A DNA stretch of 64,000 nt from Armatimonadota bacterium (lineage in GTDB: Bacteria; Armatimonadota; JAAZEB01): contig JAAZEM010000058.1 in assembly GCA_012512265.1 (NCBI GenBank), positions 62,001-126,000 on the forward strand, read 5' to 3'. The notes beneath the pieces are model-generated. The model was not told where the DNA came from, did not search any database, and was given only the letters and a program-made list of their open reading frames with translations. Position numbers and translations under genes: made by a program. Shown piece after piece: positions 62,609-64,000 of this stretch. Positions within the stretch are counted from its first letter, which is position 1. Each line of letters begins with the position of its first letter.

Positions 62609-64000
62609 ATGGAACAGGAATCCCTGGAGCGCTTGCGGCATTCCACGGCGCATGTCATGGCCCAGGCCGTGAAGGAGCTCTTCCCCGAAGCCCGACTGGC
62701 CATCGGCCCCCCAATCCAGGATGGCTTCTACTACGATTTTGACGTCCCCCGTCCCTTCACGCCGGATGATCTGGAGCGGATTGAAGCCCGCATGCGCGAG
62801 ATCATCGCGGCCGACCATCCGATCACGCGGACCGAGCGGTCGCGCGAAGAGGCGATCCGCTACTTCGAGGAGCGCGGCGAGGTCTATAAGGTGGAGCTGA
62901 TCCGGGAGATCCCAGAAGAGACGGTCAGCTTCTACAGCCAGGACAACTTCGTTGACCTCTGCCGCGGGCCGCATGTGGATAGCACCGGCGAGATCAAGGC
63001 GTTCAAGCTCCTCTCGGTGGCCGGGGCCTACTGGCGTGGCAACGAGAAGAACCCGATGCTCCAGCGCATCTACGGCACCGCCTGGCCGACGCAGGAAGAG
63101 CTGGATGCCTATCTGGCAAACCTGGCGGAGCGCGAGCGCCGGGATCATCGTCGCCTGGGCAAGGAGCTGGATCTCTTCAGCCAGCATGAGGAGGTGGGCG
63201 CCGGGCTCATCTTCTGGCATCCCAAGGGCGCGATGATCCGCCACCTGATCGAGAGCTTCTGGAAGGAAGAGCACATCAAGCGTGGCTACCAGTTCGTCTA
63301 CACGCCGCACATCGCCAGCGAGGAGCTGTTCCGGATCAGTGGCCACCTGGAGAAGTACTCCGAGAGCATGTATGCCCCCATTGATATCGAGGGCCAGCCC
63401 TACCGGCTGAAGGCGATGAATTGCCCTGGGCATATCATGATCTACAAGACTCACCTCCGCTCCTATCGCGACCTGCCGATACGCTATGCGGAGCTGGGCA
63501 CGGTGTACCGCTTCGAGCGCTCGGGCACCCTCACCGGGATGCTTCGCGTGCGCGGCTTCACCCAGGATGACGCGCACATCTTCTGCACGCCCGAGCAGCT
63601 GGTGGGCGAGGTGATTGGCGTCCTGGACTTCGTGGACTACGTCATGGCCCGCTTCGGCTACACATACAAGGCCTACCTGGCGACCCGGCCGGAGAAATCG
63701 ATTGGCTCCGACGAGGTCTGGGAGCACGCCACGCGCTCGCTGATTGAGGCGATGGATGCGCGCGGGCTCAACTACGAGGTGGATCCGGGCGGAGGCGTCT
63801 TCTACGGTCCGAAGATCGACATCAAGCTGTATGACGCCCTTGGGCGCGAGTGGCAGGGCCCGACGGTTCAGGCCGACTTCAACATGCCGGAGCGCTTCGA
63901 TGTCAACTATGTTGGGCCAGACGGCGCCGAGCATCGCGTGGTGATGATCCATCGCGTGGTGCTTGGCTCGATGGAGCGCTTCGTCGGCGGGCTGATCGAG
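62609..64000 (+). CDS. thrS: Threonyl-tRNA synthetase, partial, without TGS domain
   Basis: The first 464 codons of ThrS; the rest is beyond the right edge. The protein begins [21 protein letters not shown], the start of the editing (N2) domain, so the N-terminal TGS domain found in many ThrS is missing. The editing domain has HSTAH. The catalytic domain shows the zinc Cys in LKAMNCPGH, motif 2 ([35 protein letters not shown]) and [24 protein letters not shown] lies 9 nt ahead of ATG 62609. A promoter, a leader hairpin and a small ORF precede it. Confidence 0.96.
   Translation, partial: MEQESLERLRHSTAHVMAQAVKELFPEARLAIGPPIQDGFYYDFDVPRPFTPDDLERIEARMREIIAADHPITRTERSREEAIRYFEERGEVYKVELIREIPEETVSFYSQDNFVDLCRGPHVDSTGEIKAFKLLSVAGAYWRGNEKNPMLQRIYGTAWPTQEELDAYLANLAERERRDHRRLGKELDLFSQHEEVGAGLIFWHPKGAMIRHLIESFWKEEHIKRGYQFVYTPHIASEELFRISGHLEKYSESMYAPIDIEGQPYRLKAMNCPGHIMIYKTHLRSYRDLPIRYAELGTVYRFERSGTLTGMLRVRGFTQDDAHIFCTPEQLVGEVIGVLDFVDYVMARFGYTYKAYLATRPEKSIGSDEVWEHATRSLIEAMDARGLNYEVDPGGGVFYGPKIDIKLYDALGREWQGPTVQADFNMPERFDVNYVGPDGAEHRVVMIHRVVLGSMERFVGGLIE

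Overview
The window is GC-rich, gene-dense bacterial chromosome with no phage, insertion sequence or CRISPR array that I can see. A predicted outer-membrane beta-barrel ending in Phe (38150-41668), secreted metalloproteases and signal-peptide proteins point to a diderm. The mix of class II ribonucleotide reductase, a PrkA/YhbH/SpoVR operon, FlaG, a ThrS without a TGS domain, a neutral-ceramidase-like protein and a very large CarboxypepD-repeat protein would fit Armatimonadota or a neighbouring deep-branching phylum. That placement is inference only. Sigma70-like promoters (TTGACN, 17-18 bp, TATANT or TACAAT) recur and help fix several start codons.

Layout. 1-2.9 kb: nrdR-nrdJ (running off the left edge) and queG, on the minus strand. 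3-5.5 kb: a soluble GAF histidine kinase and tpiA. 5.7-9.1 kb, minus: a small membrane protein, an M14 carboxypeptidase coupled to a FlaG-like protein, and an NDH-2-like oxidoreductase. 9.4-11.8 kb: a PhoR-like kinase and an M48 protease. 12-18.7 kb, minus: a secreted DUF5666-like protein, two tandem phosphohexomutase paralogues (the upstream one lacks catalytic residues), a secreted beta-propeller and an SDR. 18.8-22.5 kb, minus: a PAPS synthesis cassette (cysD, fused cysNC) with a sulfotransferase, divergent from an AraC regulator. 23.8-29.3 kb: a secreted protein with an internal duplication, pyrophosphatase, PHP phosphoesterase, a receiver-kinase hybrid, a TrmJ-like methyltransferase, and a short TM-LysM protein behind a promoter with a palindromic operator.

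29.3-35.4 kb: a long, probably structured RNA leader followed by prkA-yhbH-spoVR. SpoVR is split by a 352-residue intein whose LAGLIDADG endonuclease has lost both catalytic aspartates. 35.4-57.3 kb: a decayed FGE-sulfatase fragment, a CHASE2 adenylate cyclase, then an apparent operon of a FecR/beta-barrel protein, a helical-repeat secreted protein and a giant surface protein of about 4,812 residues (about 33 CarboxypepD-like repeats, about six Big_1-like domains). The giant gene is interrupted near its 5' end by a frameshift at a C7 tract. This is the best candidate for an undescribed cell-surface system with a linked cAMP sensor.

57.3-64 kb: FmdB-like zinc ribbon, a cluster of palindromic repeats, a methyltransferase fused to a degenerate kinase-like domain, a DUF2007 protein, tRNA-Ala(GGC), a neutral-ceramidase-like protein, and thrS (running off the right edge) behind a leader with an attenuator-like hairpin and a small upstream ORF.
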